A DNA stretch of 64,000 bases. It comes from Mesorhizobium sp. M7A.F.Ca.US.008.03.1.1 (GTDB taxonomy: Bacteria > Pseudomonadota > Alphaproteobacteria > Rhizobiales > Rhizobiaceae). The position numbers were made by a program, and so were the translations under genes. Below the pieces are notes generated by a model. It searched no databases. It was not told the DNA's origin and was given only the letters and a program-made list of their open reading frames with translations. Where the stretch lies: assembly GCF_003997495.1 (NCBI RefSeq), contig NZ_RZRU01000007.1, positions 230,879 through 294,878 of the forward strand, in the 5' to 3' direction. Each line of letters starts with the position of its first letter. Within the stretch, counting starts at the first letter, position 1. Positions 41,411-51,074 of this stretch are shown here, piece by piece.

Positions 41411-41442
41411 CGGACAGGCGGTATCAGACCATTTCCTGTCCG
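41411..41442 (-). promoter_or_regulatory. Inverted repeat in the purC leader
   Basis: CGGACAGG (41411-41418) pairs with CCTGTCCG (41435-41442) across 16 bases, 21 bp upstream of the purC start. Could be an operator or a leader stem. No known purine riboswitch core is present. The rest of the purC-DUF1476 gap (41443-41664) shows nothing identifiable beyond divergent promoters. Confidence 0.4.
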
Positions 41443-41664
41443 TCTGCCTGAAATAGTGCGGCTACGGTAGGGTTCAATGCCGGGTCTATCCCAATCACAT
41501 CGTTTGCTCAATCGGCAAATCCTTCCAATCAACCGCTTTCGGGACTGAAATGCCGCAGCGCAGCATGCGATGAAGCGTATTGACCGGCCCGCGACCTTTT
41601 GGTTTGTGCTTTGGCAACGCACATATTCACTGCCAACGAATCGAATTTGACCCGGAGGGACGCC

Positions 41665-41985
41665 ATGAGCAGCATGAAAGACCGCGAAGAGGGCTTTGAG
41701 CGTAAATTCGCATTCGACGAGGAGCTTCGGTTCAAGGCCTCGGCGCGCCGCAACAAGGCGCTCGGCTTGTGGGCCGCCGAAAAGCTCGGAAAGTCCGGCA
41801 CTGACGCCGACGCCTATGCCAAGGAAGTGGTTATCTCCGACATCGAAGAGGCCGGCGACCACGACGTGTTCCGCAAGATTCGTGGGGATTTCGACGCGGC
41901 CGGCGTCGAGCAGTCGGACCACCAGATCCGCCGCACCATGGACGAGCTGATGGCGCAAGCGATCGAGCAGATCAAGAACACCTGA
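41665..41985 (+). CDS. DUF1476 protein (F1-ATPase zeta inhibitor)
   Basis: A 106-residue helical, charged protein: MSSMKDREEGFERKFAFDEE at the N-terminus, LGLWAAEKLG and EAGDHDVFRKI in the middle. This is DUF1476, identified in Paracoccus as the zeta subunit that inhibits ATP hydrolysis by the F1F0 synthase via its N-terminus. ATG 41665 follows CCCGGAGGGACGCC. Its location beside purC is usual in alphaproteobacteria. Followed by a strong terminator. Confidence 0.9.
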   Translation: MSSMKDREEGFERKFAFDEELRFKASARRNKALGLWAAEKLGKSGTDADAYAKEVVISDIEEAGDHDVFRKIRGDFDAAGVEQSDHQIRRTMDELMAQAIEQIKNT

Positions 41986-42030
41986 TCCGGGCCATGCGCT
42001 GATCCTGTGGCCATACGCTGGACCAATCCA

Positions 42031-42060
42031 CCGCCCGGCCTATCCGGGCGGTTTTTCTTT
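42031..42060 (+). terminator. Intrinsic terminator after DUF1476 gene
   Basis: CCGCCCGG (42031-42038), loop CCTAT, CCGGGCGG (42044-42051), then TTTTTCTTT. Textbook rho-independent terminator. Confidence 0.93.
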
Positions 42061-42113
42061 GCCTTTGCCGCGGTTTCGGGCTGAAACTGCGGTCGCTAAC
42101 AAGGAAAGAGCCC

Positions 42114-42887
42114 ATGTCCCTGAAGTCCCGCCTCGCGGCCGATGAAACGTTGTTCACCGCATGGTCCGGTGTGCCGGATGCCTTGACCGTCGAAATCATC
42201 GCCAAGCAGGGTTTCGATGCCGTCACGCTCGATATGCAGCATGGCGGCCATCACGAAGACAGCGTGCTGCGTGGTCTGGTGCCGGTGCTCGCAACCGGCA
42301 AGCCGGCGCTGGTGCGCATTCCCGTTGGCCGTTTCGACATGGCAAGCCGCGCGCTCGATTTCGGCGCCGAGGCGGTCATCGCGCCGATGGTTAACTCGGT
42401 TGCCGACGCAAAACTGTTCGCGGCGGCCATGAAATACCCGCCGCTCGGCGAGCGCTCCTGGGGCCCGACTTACGCTTTTCCGCGCCACGGCCAAGGCGAC
42501 CAGGCCGACTGGCTGCGCGACACCAACCAGCGCACCATGGCCTTCGCCATGGTCGAGACGCGTGCGGCCCTCGATGCGCTCGATGGCATCCTCGACACGC
42601 CCGGCATTGACGGCATCTTCCTCGGCCCGTCGGATTTCTCGATCGCCTGGAGCAATGGCGCCACGGTCAATTCGACGCTGGAAAGCATGATGGAGACGGT
42701 GGCATCGGTGGCCGAGCGCACCCGCAAGGCCGGCAAACATGCGGCGATCTACGTTGTCGAGCCGGCAATTGCCGGCCGTGTCGTGTCGATGGGCTATCGC
42801 CTGCTGGCCATGGGCTCCGAGCATTCGCTGATCGGGCTTGGCGCAAAAACGCTGATCAAGAGCGTCCGCGATTCGATCGGGTCCTGA
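42114..42887 (+). CDS. HpcH/HpaI family aldolase
   Basis: A 257-residue class II pyruvate-dependent aldolase of the HpcH/HpaI family. It has MQHGGHHED with metal-site residues near 43, the acid in MVETRAALDALDGI and the substrate loop FLGPSDFSIAWSN. Family members cleave 2-keto-4-hydroxy acids such as 4-hydroxy-2-oxoheptanedioate; the actual substrate cannot be assigned because no catabolic neighbours are present. ATG follows AAGGAAAGAGCCC. Confidence 0.88.
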   Translation: MSLKSRLAADETLFTAWSGVPDALTVEIIAKQGFDAVTLDMQHGGHHEDSVLRGLVPVLATGKPALVRIPVGRFDMASRALDFGAEAVIAPMVNSVADAKLFAAAMKYPPLGERSWGPTYAFPRHGQGDQADWLRDTNQRTMAFAMVETRAALDALDGILDTPGIDGIFLGPSDFSIAWSNGATVNSTLESMMETVASVAERTRKAGKHAAIYVVEPAIAGRVVSMGYRLLAMGSEHSLIGLGAKTLIKSVRDSIGS

Positions 42888-42893
42888 AGACGC

Positions 42894-43448
42894 TCAGGGT
42901 TTCAGATCCGTCAGGAATTTGGCGAAGGTCATTGAACCTTCGGGCCACGGTCCGAAGCCTGAATCCGGGTTCAGATGACCGGTCTCGCCGGCATCGATGA
43001 ACAGCGAACCCCAGGCGCCGGCGATATCCTCTGCGACATCGAAGGCGCAGAACGGATCGTTGCGGCTGGCGATCACGATCGAGGGAAAGGGCAGCGGCTC
43101 ACGCGGGTAGGGGCCGAAGGTCATCAGGTGCCTGGGCCTGATCTCGGGATTGGCGACGTCGGGAGGTGCCACGAAGAAGGCCCCGGCGACCGGCTTGCGG
43201 AATTGCGGAATAGCTTGCACTGCAGTGGCGACGCCGAGCGAGTGCGCGACCAAGACGACCGGCCGCTCGGCCTCGTTGACCGCCTTGGCGACGCTCGCCG
43301 TCCAGTCCTCGCGCACTGGCTTCGACCACTCCGCCTGTTCGACGCGGCGCGCCGTCGACAGCTTCGACTGCCAGCGGCTCTGCCAATGGTCGGGGCCGGA
43401 ATTGGTGTAGCCCGGCACGATGAGAATATCTGCTTCCTTGACCTTCAT
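42894..43448 (-). CDS. RBBP9/YdeN-type alpha/beta hydrolase
   Basis: A 184-residue serine hydrolase of the RBBP9/YdeN family. It has the N-terminal ILIVPGYTNSGPDHWQSRWQ, nucleophile elbow VLVAHSLGVAT, the acid in ASRNDPFCAFD and the histidine in AGETGHLNPDSGFGPWP, the usual family end. Function of bacterial members unknown. Start ATG 43448 chosen because the protein then begins as family members do; a GTG at 43499 would add 17 residues. Confidence 0.83.
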   Translation of the reverse strand: MKVKEADILIVPGYTNSGPDHWQSRWQSKLSTARRVEQAEWSKPVREDWTASVAKAVNEAERPVVLVAHSLGVATAVQAIPQFRKPVAGAFFVAPPDVANPEIRPRHLMTFGPYPREPLPFPSIVIASRNDPFCAFDVAEDIAGAWGSLFIDAGETGHLNPDSGFGPWPEGSMTFAKFLTDLKP

Positions 43449-43512
43449 GGCGCTGAGATAGCGAGCGGCATCGCTTCGCGCAACCGGCAGAAACGCCACT
43501 TTTGATCACAAT

Positions 43513-43531
43513 AGTGAACACCATGTTCGCT
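43513..43531. promoter_or_regulatory. Operator-like inverted repeat
   Basis: AGTGAAC (43513-43519), spacer ACCAT, GTTCGCT (43525-43531): a 7-bp inverted repeat with one mismatch between two divergent genes. Candidate binding site for an unknown regulator. Confidence 0.3.
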
Positions 43532-43697
43532 TCTTCGCGTCTTGTGTGAACGATGCCGATGGACGATCTGTGGTTAGGAAAAGAAACAGCCGTGTGCGGG
43601 AACCCTGACTGTGGAACTGACACGACGTAGAATGATCGGCGGAGTGGGGCTTCTCGCTTTGGGAGCTTCATCGCAGGTCGGTCGAACGGAGCATTTG

Positions 43698-44513
43698 ATG
43701 AGCGAGTTGCCTTTTGCCGCCACCACCCCGGTCAGCGTTGCCCGCGTCGGGCTGAAGGCACGCGACGCGGAAAGCCTTGCCGCATATTATCGCAGCGTCG
43801 TCGGCCTGCAGGAACTGAGCCGCGCCGATGGTGCGATCACGCTGGGCGCCGCCAACCGTCCGTTGCTGGTCATCGAGGCCGATCCTTCGGCCAAGCCGGA
43901 TGATCCGCGCAGCGCAGGCCTGTTCCATACTGCCTTCCTGCTGCCCAGCCGCGCTGATCTCGGTCGCTGGATCAACCACGCCATATCAAACAAGATCGCC
44001 ATCGATGGCGCTTCCGACCATCTGGTCAGCGAAGCATTGTACCTGACCGATCCCGAAGGCAACGGTATCGAGATATATGCCGACCGCCGTCCGCAGGACT
44101 GGAAGTGGAATGGCGACAAGATTGCCATGGCAACGGAGCGGCTGAACATTCCGTCCGTCGTTGCCGAAGTGCCTGCGGGTGACGCCGGCTGGCAGGGCGC
44201 GCCGGAAAACAGCATCGTCGGCCACGTCCACCTGCGTGTTGGCAGGCCGGAAGACGCCGAAGCCTGGTGGAACCAGGAATTCGGCTTCGACACGGTGGCG
44301 AGATATGGCGGCCAGGCGGTGTTCCTGTCGTCGGGCGGCTATCATCACCACATCGGCGCCAACGCCTGGCAGAGTTCGGGCGTCGGCCGCCGCGATCCGA
44401 GCCGGTCGGGCCTTGCCTGGGTCGAAATGCGTTCGGACAAGGCATCCACCGAAACCACGCGGGAAGACCCGTGGGGCACAGTGATCCGCACCGTGCCTGG
44501 CGTTGCCGGCTAA
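43698..44513 (+). CDS. VOC-family (glyoxalase/dioxygenase-fold) protein
   Basis: A 271-residue protein with two vicinal-oxygen-chelate modules: the first starts VARVGLKARDAESLAAYYRSVVGL and ends with LYLTDPEGNGIEIY; the second starts VGHVHLRVGRPEDAEAWWNQ and includes GGYHHHIGANAW. It resembles the catechol-2,3-dioxygenase-like group, CatE. ATG 43698 follows CGGAG. The frame is open further upstream to a GTG at 43611, whose extra residues look like a Tat signal (TRRRMIGG plus a hydrophobic run), so export is not excluded. Confidence 0.85.
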   Translation: MSELPFAATTPVSVARVGLKARDAESLAAYYRSVVGLQELSRADGAITLGAANRPLLVIEADPSAKPDDPRSAGLFHTAFLLPSRADLGRWINHAISNKIAIDGASDHLVSEALYLTDPEGNGIEIYADRRPQDWKWNGDKIAMATERLNIPSVVAEVPAGDAGWQGAPENSIVGHVHLRVGRPEDAEAWWNQEFGFDTVARYGGQAVFLSSGGYHHHIGANAWQSSGVGRRDPSRSGLAWVEMRSDKASTETTREDPWGTVIRTVPGVAG

Positions 44514-44528
44514 GCGCCCGCTGCGCTC

Positions 44529-45257
44529 TTAAACAGAACTGGCGGCGTAACCGGTCAGCAATCCGTGTGCCCAACTGTCGAAGCCGGCCGCCGTCGCGCG
44601 GCGGGACGCTTCGGCCCAGTCATAACCGACTGCGTGATGGCTGAATGACCATTCTCCGCGCTTGTGCGTGGCGAGGGCGTAGCGGGCATGCGGGCTGCCG
44701 GTCACGGTAAGGCCGGGAAACGCCTGAACACCGACGCTGCCGGGATTTAGGATCGTCTGGCGATCGGAAAGCCGCACGACGCGCGGCGTATGGGTGTGGC
44801 CGCACAAGGTCAGCCCGGCATCGATGCTGCCGAGCTTGTGTCTGATTTCTTTTTGATTGGATGGATAGAAGTGATTGCCGCCGTCTTCCTCGAGCAGGAA
44901 CGTCTCGTCGTCGCTGGGGCTGCCGTGGCAGAGCAGAATTTCAGGGCCGAGCGTCAGGGCAAGCGGCAATGCCAAAAGCCAGGCCAATGACGTCTGGGAG
45001 AGGCAATGGTGGGTAAAGGCATCGACGTCTTCCAGCCCGGAAGCCGGCGGCTCGATCAGCACACGGTCGTGATTGCCGCGCACGGTCGGCCAGGTCTGTG
45101 CAATCAAATATTGCGCGGTTTCTTCCGGCCATAGCGGCCCGGAGAGACAATCACCCAGATTGACGATGATGTCGGGAGAATTGTCCTTGATCCGCGCATG
45201 AACCGCTTCAAGCGCGCGCAGATTCCCGTGAATGTCGGAAAGGACAGCCAGTCGCAT
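44529..45257 (-). CDS. Metallophosphoesterase
   Basis: A 242-residue YfcE/calcineurin-type phosphoesterase. Metal ligands are in LSDIHGN (7-13), NLGDCLSG, RGNHDRV and CGHTHTPR. Such enzymes cleave phosphodiesters or phosphomonoesters; substrate unknown. It starts at ATG 45257 and lies seven bases downstream of purB on the same strand, so it is probably cotranscribed. Confidence 0.9.
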   Translation of the reverse strand: MRLAVLSDIHGNLRALEAVHARIKDNSPDIIVNLGDCLSGPLWPEETAQYLIAQTWPTVRGNHDRVLIEPPASGLEDVDAFTHHCLSQTSLAWLLALPLALTLGPEILLCHGSPSDDETFLLEEDGGNHFYPSNQKEIRHKLGSIDAGLTLCGHTHTPRVVRLSDRQTILNPGSVGVQAFPGLTVTGSPHARYALATHKRGEWSFSHHAVGYDWAEASRRATAAGFDSWAHGLLTGYAASSV

Positions 45258-45264
45258 CGAAATC

Positions 45265-46566
<1,302 letters not shown>

Positions 46567-46625
46567 CGGTCAGTCCTGACATATCGAGAAGTTTGCCCGC
46601 GTCCTAACAGAGGCGAGCAAAATGC

Positions 46626-47150
46626 TCAACGCTGCTGGCGCGCAAACCAGACGCCCGCGGCAAACAGAGCGATGAAACCAACTGGAAAATAGAGCCGGAT
46701 GCCCAGCACCACGAACTGATAGAGCGCAATCAACGTCGTGAAGACGAACTGGAGGACCCAGGTGCGGGTGAAAGCAGGTGCATGCCACTCGGCGTAATAG
46801 GAGCGATACTGCAGGGCAAACAGCCCGCCGGTCAGGCCGATCGTCGCAGCAGCGAGGCACACGAACGCCGCGGCGAAGGCAACCTCCCAGCGCCTTCCCT
46901 GCGAGACCAGCCGCGCCGCGAACAGACCGATCGGAAAGGCCAGCGCAGCTCCCACCGCAAACAGCGCGGTGACAATGCGGATTTTCGCCGGCGTCTGCCA
47001 GTCGTCCAACAACAGAGTGACAAGTGCACTGGCGCCCATCGTCACAGCCCACAACAAGGCGCCGAAAAGCGCCGTGCGCGGCGTCGGTATCGCGCGGCGA
47101 AGGTGGTTCAACGCACGATCGCGCGCGGCGGGTTGAGCAGGGGATGTCAC
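46626..47150 (-). CDS. Uncharacterised four-helix membrane protein
   Basis: A 174-residue protein with four hydrophobic segments (ALFGALLWAVTMGASALVTLLL, IVTALFAVGAALAFPIGLFAA, VAFAAAFVCLAAATIGLTGGLFAL, VLQFVFTTLIALYQFVVLGIRLYFPVGFIALFAAGVWFA). No family recognised. I placed its start at GTG 47150, which overlaps the DUF2259 gene stop as GTGA; longer starts would lie inside that gene. Likely translated together with DUF2259. Confidence 0.65.
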   Translation of the reverse strand: MTSPAQPAARDRALNHLRRAIPTPRTALFGALLWAVTMGASALVTLLLDDWQTPAKIRIVTALFAVGAALAFPIGLFAARLVSQGRRWEVAFAAAFVCLAAATIGLTGGLFALQYRSYYAEWHAPAFTRTWVLQFVFTTLIALYQFVVLGIRLYFPVGFIALFAAGVWFARQQR

Positions 47151-47872
47151 AGCCGGCCGGTCACCGCGATCCAGCGAAAGTCCGGCCCCTCGAAGCCGTA
47201 TTGGCGCACCGCGATCAGCACCGCATAGGCGCTGAGGCTGTCCATAGAAAAGGTCTGCACGGCGCCGATGCGATAGCCGTTCGGACAACCCCGGCTTTTC
47301 GGTATCGCCTTGTCTTCGTGCAGCAGCTTCGTCGTGCCGCCATCCTGCGCCTCGATGCGCAGCAGCCGAAAGCCGTTGATCTCGCCCTGGCTCTCGCAGC
47401 CCGCGGTGCTGTTCATGCCTAGCTCGTCGAGGCGGAACTCGAGCGGCTGGTCGACCGGCGAGAAGATCGGGCGAGGGTTGACCGCCATCCGGTGCGGATC
47501 GGCCGAAAGCTCGGTCACCGGATTGAAACCCGCGGTGATGCCGCGATTGGCGCTCAGCTCGGCCTGACTGACAATGGCTTCGCCTTTTTGCCGGGCCTGA
47601 AGGCGGGCCGCGTCCAGTTTGGCGTTCTCGTCCTCAAGCCGGACCCGGATCGGTGTGCCCTTGAGAAAGCTGTCGGTGCTGGTGTCGATGTGGTAGCGGT
47701 TGGCATAGGGAAAGCCCGATCCATCCTGCACGCCATATTCCTCGAAAGCAAAGACGCTGCCGTCCTTGGTGAAGCCGAGGATTTCAAGTTCGGCGACATC
47801 GCCGGCATGAGCGGCGATCGAGGTCGCAAACTGTGCAAGCAGGCCAACGGCAAACAGAAAGAGCATTCGCAT
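47147..47872 (-). CDS. DUF2259 exported protein
   Basis: A 241-residue protein with a signal peptide (MRMLFLFAVGLLAQFATSIAAHA) and the DUF2259 pattern: AELEILGFTKDGSVFAFEEYGVQDGSGFPYANRYHID near the N-terminus and SRGCPNGYRIGAVQTF...RWIAVTGRL at the end. Predicted periplasmic; function unknown. Its stop overlaps the start of a membrane protein gene. Confidence 0.85.
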   Translation of the reverse strand: MRMLFLFAVGLLAQFATSIAAHAGDVAELEILGFTKDGSVFAFEEYGVQDGSGFPYANRYHIDTSTDSFLKGTPIRVRLEDENAKLDAARLQARQKGEAIVSQAELSANRGITAGFNPVTELSADPHRMAVNPRPIFSPVDQPLEFRLDELGMNSTAGCESQGEINGFRLLRIEAQDGGTTKLLHEDKAIPKSRGCPNGYRIGAVQTFSMDSLSAYAVLIAVRQYGFEGPDFRWIAVTGRL

Positions 47873-47906
47873 CGGTCTTCACCCCCGTCATCGTCTCAAT
47901 CCCCTA

Positions 47907-47931
47907 GCACGACAGAATCAAAACGTCGTGC
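47907..47931. other. Small inverted repeat upstream of DUF2259 gene
   Basis: GCACGAC (47907-47913), loop of 11, GTCGTGC (47925-47931) in the divergent region between the DUF2259 and DUF2171 genes. Could be an operator or hairpin. No T-run. Confidence 0.35.
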
Positions 47932-48000
47932 AGTGCGAAAGCCGATGCATCCAATCGGCCTGTCATTTGTTAATGTCGGCAGTTCCAATGGAGAACCACC

Positions 48001-48255
48001 ATGACCGACACCAGCAAAATTCGTGAACATATGGAAGTCGTCGGCGCCGATGGCGTGCATGTCGGCACCGTCGACAAGGTCGATGGCCAGCGCATCAAGC
48101 TGACCAGGGCCGATAGCGGCGAGGGCGCTCACAAGGGCCATCACCATTACATTCCCCTGAGCCTGATTGCCGAGGTCGATGGCAAGAAGGTCTGGCTGTC
48201 GGCGAATTCCGATGTCGCGGTGACGTTCGAGGAAGAAAAGTCCGATCCGGTCTGA
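48001..48255 (+). CDS. DUF2171 protein
   Basis: An 84-residue soluble protein: IREHMEVVGADGVHVGTVDKVDGQRIKLTR followed by HHHYIPLSLIAEVDGKKVWLS, the DUF2171/PRC-barrel-like pattern. No signal peptide. ATG 48001 follows TGGAGAACCACC. Function unknown; small PRC-barrel proteins often respond to envelope or osmotic stress. Confidence 0.85.
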   Translation: MTDTSKIREHMEVVGADGVHVGTVDKVDGQRIKLTRADSGEGAHKGHHHYIPLSLIAEVDGKKVWLSANSDVAVTFEEEKSDPV

Positions 48256-48268
48256 TCAACCCTTCGCT

Positions 48269-49294
48269 TCACCCCAAGCGTGACGACCAGACCGGAAACA
48301 GATCGTTTTCGGCAGGCGTCGCGGCAAACACGCCGCGGCTGATGGCCCGCGCCATCGTGGCGCCGGCCGCAGCGTAGAGATCGATCGCCGCATCGGCGGC
48401 GAGTTCGATGCCGCTCATGCCCGTCGCCAGCGCAAACACCAGGTCGCCATCGGCCGGCGTGTGGGTCGGCCAGATGGCGCGCACGAACCCGTCATGCGCC
48501 GATATCGCCAGCCGTTTTGCAGCGGCCTTGGTGAGAACGGCATCGGTGGCAATGACGGCGATGGTGGTGTTGCCGCCGGTCTCCGTCTGCTGGTCAAAAT
48601 GTTTGTCGCGGTATTTCAAAAGAATCCGTTTCGCCTCGTCCGGCATCGGCGAGGGATAGCCAAGCCCACCGAATTCGTCGCCGATTTCGAACGGTGCCGC
48701 CCAGAAATGGCGGGTTCGACCTGTTGTCACAGATCCGGTCGGGTTGACGGCGGCCAGCGCACCGATGGTGACGCCATTGTCGAGCAGCGTCGAGGCGGAG
48801 CCGAGGCCGCCTTTCAGCCCCGAAGTAAGCGCGCCGGTGCCGGCGCCGATCGTCCCAAGCTGGAAATCGGCGGTGGCGGTTTGCGCTGCTTCATAGCCAA
48901 GCTCGCGGTAGGGCGGATAACGGCCCCAATCCTTGTCGCCGCCATTGCGCAGGTCGAACAGGATCGCCGACGGCACGATCGGCACGCGAAAGCCACCGAC
49001 CTCGAGGCCGATGCCGCGTTCACGCAACGCCGCCTGCACGCCGGAAGCCGCGTCAAGGCCGAAAGCCGAACCGCCCGAAAGCACCACGGCGTGCACCACC
49101 TCGACCGAATTGTGCGGTTCGAGAAGGTCTGTCTCGCGGGTGCCCGGCGCACCGCCCAGGATCTGGACGCCGGCCACCGTCGGCCCATCGCAAAGGATAG
49201 TCGTGACGCCTGATTTCAGCCTCGCGTCGGACGCATTGCCGACGCGCAGGCCGGCAACGTCGGTGATCAGGTTGCGTGGGCCGGTGCGAAACAT
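48269..49294 (-). CDS. P1 (S58, DmpA-like) family peptidase
   Basis: A 341-residue N-terminal-nucleophile aminopeptidase of the DmpA/BapA type. It has the conserved VLSGGSAFGLDAASGVQAALRERGIG and, at about 247, the autoprocessing site GGNTTIAVIATDAVLTKAAAKRLA, in which a Thr would become the nucleophile. Relatives release N-terminal D- or beta-amino acids. Its ATG overlaps the stop of the binding-protein gene (ATGA), suggesting linked use in peptide or amino-acid scavenging. Confidence 0.9.
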   Translation of the reverse strand: MFRTGPRNLITDVAGLRVGNASDARLKSGVTTILCDGPTVAGVQILGGAPGTRETDLLEPHNSVEVVHAVVLSGGSAFGLDAASGVQAALRERGIGLEVGGFRVPIVPSAILFDLRNGGDKDWGRYPPYRELGYEAAQTATADFQLGTIGAGTGALTSGLKGGLGSASTLLDNGVTIGALAAVNPTGSVTTGRTRHFWAAPFEIGDEFGGLGYPSPMPDEAKRILLKYRDKHFDQQTETGGNTTIAVIATDAVLTKAAAKRLAISAHDGFVRAIWPTHTPADGDLVFALATGMSGIELAADAAIDLYAAAGATMARAISRGVFAATPAENDLFPVWSSRLG

Positions 49295-50367
49295 CAGTTG
49301 CTTTCCAAAGGCGCAAAACGCGTGCCGTCGAAGCGGAAGACGCGATAGGGGCTCTTGCTGAGGTCGCCCTTCGCATCAAACCGGATCGGCCCGATCGCAG
49401 TGGTGAAATCCTGTCCGGTCAGGGCTTCAGTCATCGGCTTGCCCGAGCTTTCGGACAAGCCTGACGCCGCCTTGGCGATCTCGATCGCCGCAAAGGCCGG
49501 CAGCGTATAACCATCCGGCACGATCTTCTGCGTGGCGAAGGCTGCCAGCACTTTGGGGTCGGCGACATCGGCCCATTCCGGCGGTGCGATCATCAGTGTG
49601 CCCAAGGCATAGGGCACGTCGCCCGGCGGTGTGCGGAGATTTTCGCCGCCGGCAAAGACGATGCCCGCTTGAAGCTGTGCGGCATCGCGGCCCATGATGG
49701 CGATGTCGTCGCCGTCGCCGCCGGCAAAGACATGCGTGGCGCCGGCCTTCTTCAGGCGACCGATCATGCCGATCTGATTGTCGAGCTGTGGCCGGAACGT
49801 GTCGACGAACACAGGTTTCAGCGCCGCCTGCTCGGCCGCAGCCCGCAACGTCTCGGCGATCTCACGGCCATAGATGGTGCCGTCGTCGATGATGGCGAAC
49901 AGCTCGTTCTGCCACAGACGGGTGAGGGCGGAGGCGACGGTGTTGCGCTCATCGTCGCCGCGTGGCCCGAGGCGATAGACCGGCCAGCCGGTCTTGGCGC
50001 GGCGGTCGGTCAGGCTTTCGGTTCGCACACCAACGGTGATGACGGGAATGTTGGCGTCCTTGAGGATAGGCATCGCCGCCTCGATCGCCTCGGTGCAGAG
50101 GAAGCCGACCACGATATTGACCTTGGCGGCTGCGAATTCCCTGGCCGCGGCAGCGCCGCCATCGGCGGTGCAGGCGTCATCCACGATCTTGAGTTCGATG
50201 CCGTTCGCTTCGGCGGCCAGACCGGTGCCGGCCTCGATCTGCTTGCCGAGAATGGCCGATGGTCCCGACAGGGGCGCTGAGACGCCGACCAGCAGCGTCT
50301 GGGCGCTGGCGGCGCTGGCCATGAACAGCCAGAACAGCGCCGCTATTGTTGTTGTCCTGGGTCGCAT
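49294..50367 (-). CDS. Branched-chain amino acid-type substrate-binding protein
   Basis: A 357-residue type I periplasmic binding protein (LivJ-like). It has a signal peptide (MRPRTTTIAALFWLFMASAASA), then LLVGVSAPLSGPSAILGKQIEAG, the usual ABC receptor opening. No permease or ATPase gene lies nearby, so it either works with a distant transporter or has another sensing role. Overlaps the P1 peptidase gene by the ATGA. Confidence 0.87.
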   Translation of the reverse strand: MRPRTTTIAALFWLFMASAASAQTLLVGVSAPLSGPSAILGKQIEAGTGLAAEANGIELKIVDDACTADGGAAAAREFAAAKVNIVVGFLCTEAIEAAMPILKDANIPVITVGVRTESLTDRRAKTGWPVYRLGPRGDDERNTVASALTRLWQNELFAIIDDGTIYGREIAETLRAAAEQAALKPVFVDTFRPQLDNQIGMIGRLKKAGATHVFAGGDGDDIAIMGRDAAQLQAGIVFAGGENLRTPPGDVPYALGTLMIAPPEWADVADPKVLAAFATQKIVPDGYTLPAFAAIEIAKAASGLSESSGKPMTEALTGQDFTTAIGPIRFDAKGDLSKSPYRVFRFDGTRFAPLESN

Positions 50368-50546
50368 TCGGGCGATGGGGTCCTCCGTGCCGGTCTTATG
50401 CTCCTGGCACTATTGCCGCCAAGACCTAAAGGCTGCCCGGCCTTGGTGCAACACGCGAATTTCGGGATATGGCTCAGGCACTTCGCTTGTGGCGGGCTAT
50501 GTCTGGCCATATATGTCGGTAGGATCCTGACCATGGAAAATTTACG

Positions 50547-51074
50547 GTGCTGAAGAAGAACGACATTGGGCCGCAGGCCTATCGCGATGCGATGAGCCAC
50601 TTTGCCGGCCACGTCCATGTGGTCACCACCGACGGGCCGGCCGGCAGGCGAGGCACGACGGTGATCGCCGCCTGTTCGGTGTCGGACACGCCGCCCACCA
50701 TCCTGGTCTGTCTCAACCGCGAAAATGCCAAGAATGAGCTGTTCGTGAAAAACGGCAGGTTTGCCCTGAACACGCTGGCCTCGCACCAGGAGCCGCTGTC
50801 GGTCGGCTTTTCCGGCATCACCGGCCTGCCGGTCGAGGAACGTTTCGCGCTCGGCGAGTGGGACGTGATCTCGACAGGCGCGCCGACGCTGAAAGGTGCG
50901 CTCGCCGTGTTCGACTGCGAATTGATCGACACCAAGGACCTGGCCACCCATCGTGTGCTTTTTGGCAAGGTGACAGGCCTGCGGATGGGCGATAATTTGC
51001 GGCCGCTGATCTATCACGCCCGCGGCTACCACGTCCTGGAAAGCGGAGCGGCGGCGTTCACGGAGAAAGAATGA
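50547..51074 (+). CDS. Flavin reductase-like FMN-binding protein
   Basis: A 175-residue protein of the HpaC/RutF flavin reductase group: FAGHVHVVTTDGPAGRRGTTVIAACSVSDTPPTILVCLNRE, then LNTLASHQEPLS and a C-terminal LIYHARGYHVL. It binds FMN and may deliver reduced flavin. GTG 50547 is the start (weak binding site). It overlaps the MoxR gene by ATGA and so belongs to the Mo-enzyme maturation cassette, unusual for that context. Confidence 0.85.
   Translation: MLKKNDIGPQAYRDAMSHFAGHVHVVTTDGPAGRRGTTVIAACSVSDTPPTILVCLNRENAKNELFVKNGRFALNTLASHQEPLSVGFSGITGLPVEERFALGEWDVISTGAPTLKGALAVFDCELIDTKDLATHRVLFGKVTGLRMGDNLRPLIYHARGYHVLESGAAAFTEKE

Noticed and set aside
41391..41664. Purine riboswitch in front of purC
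   Set aside because: The leader has an inverted repeat but not the conserved three-way junction core of purine or ZTP switches.
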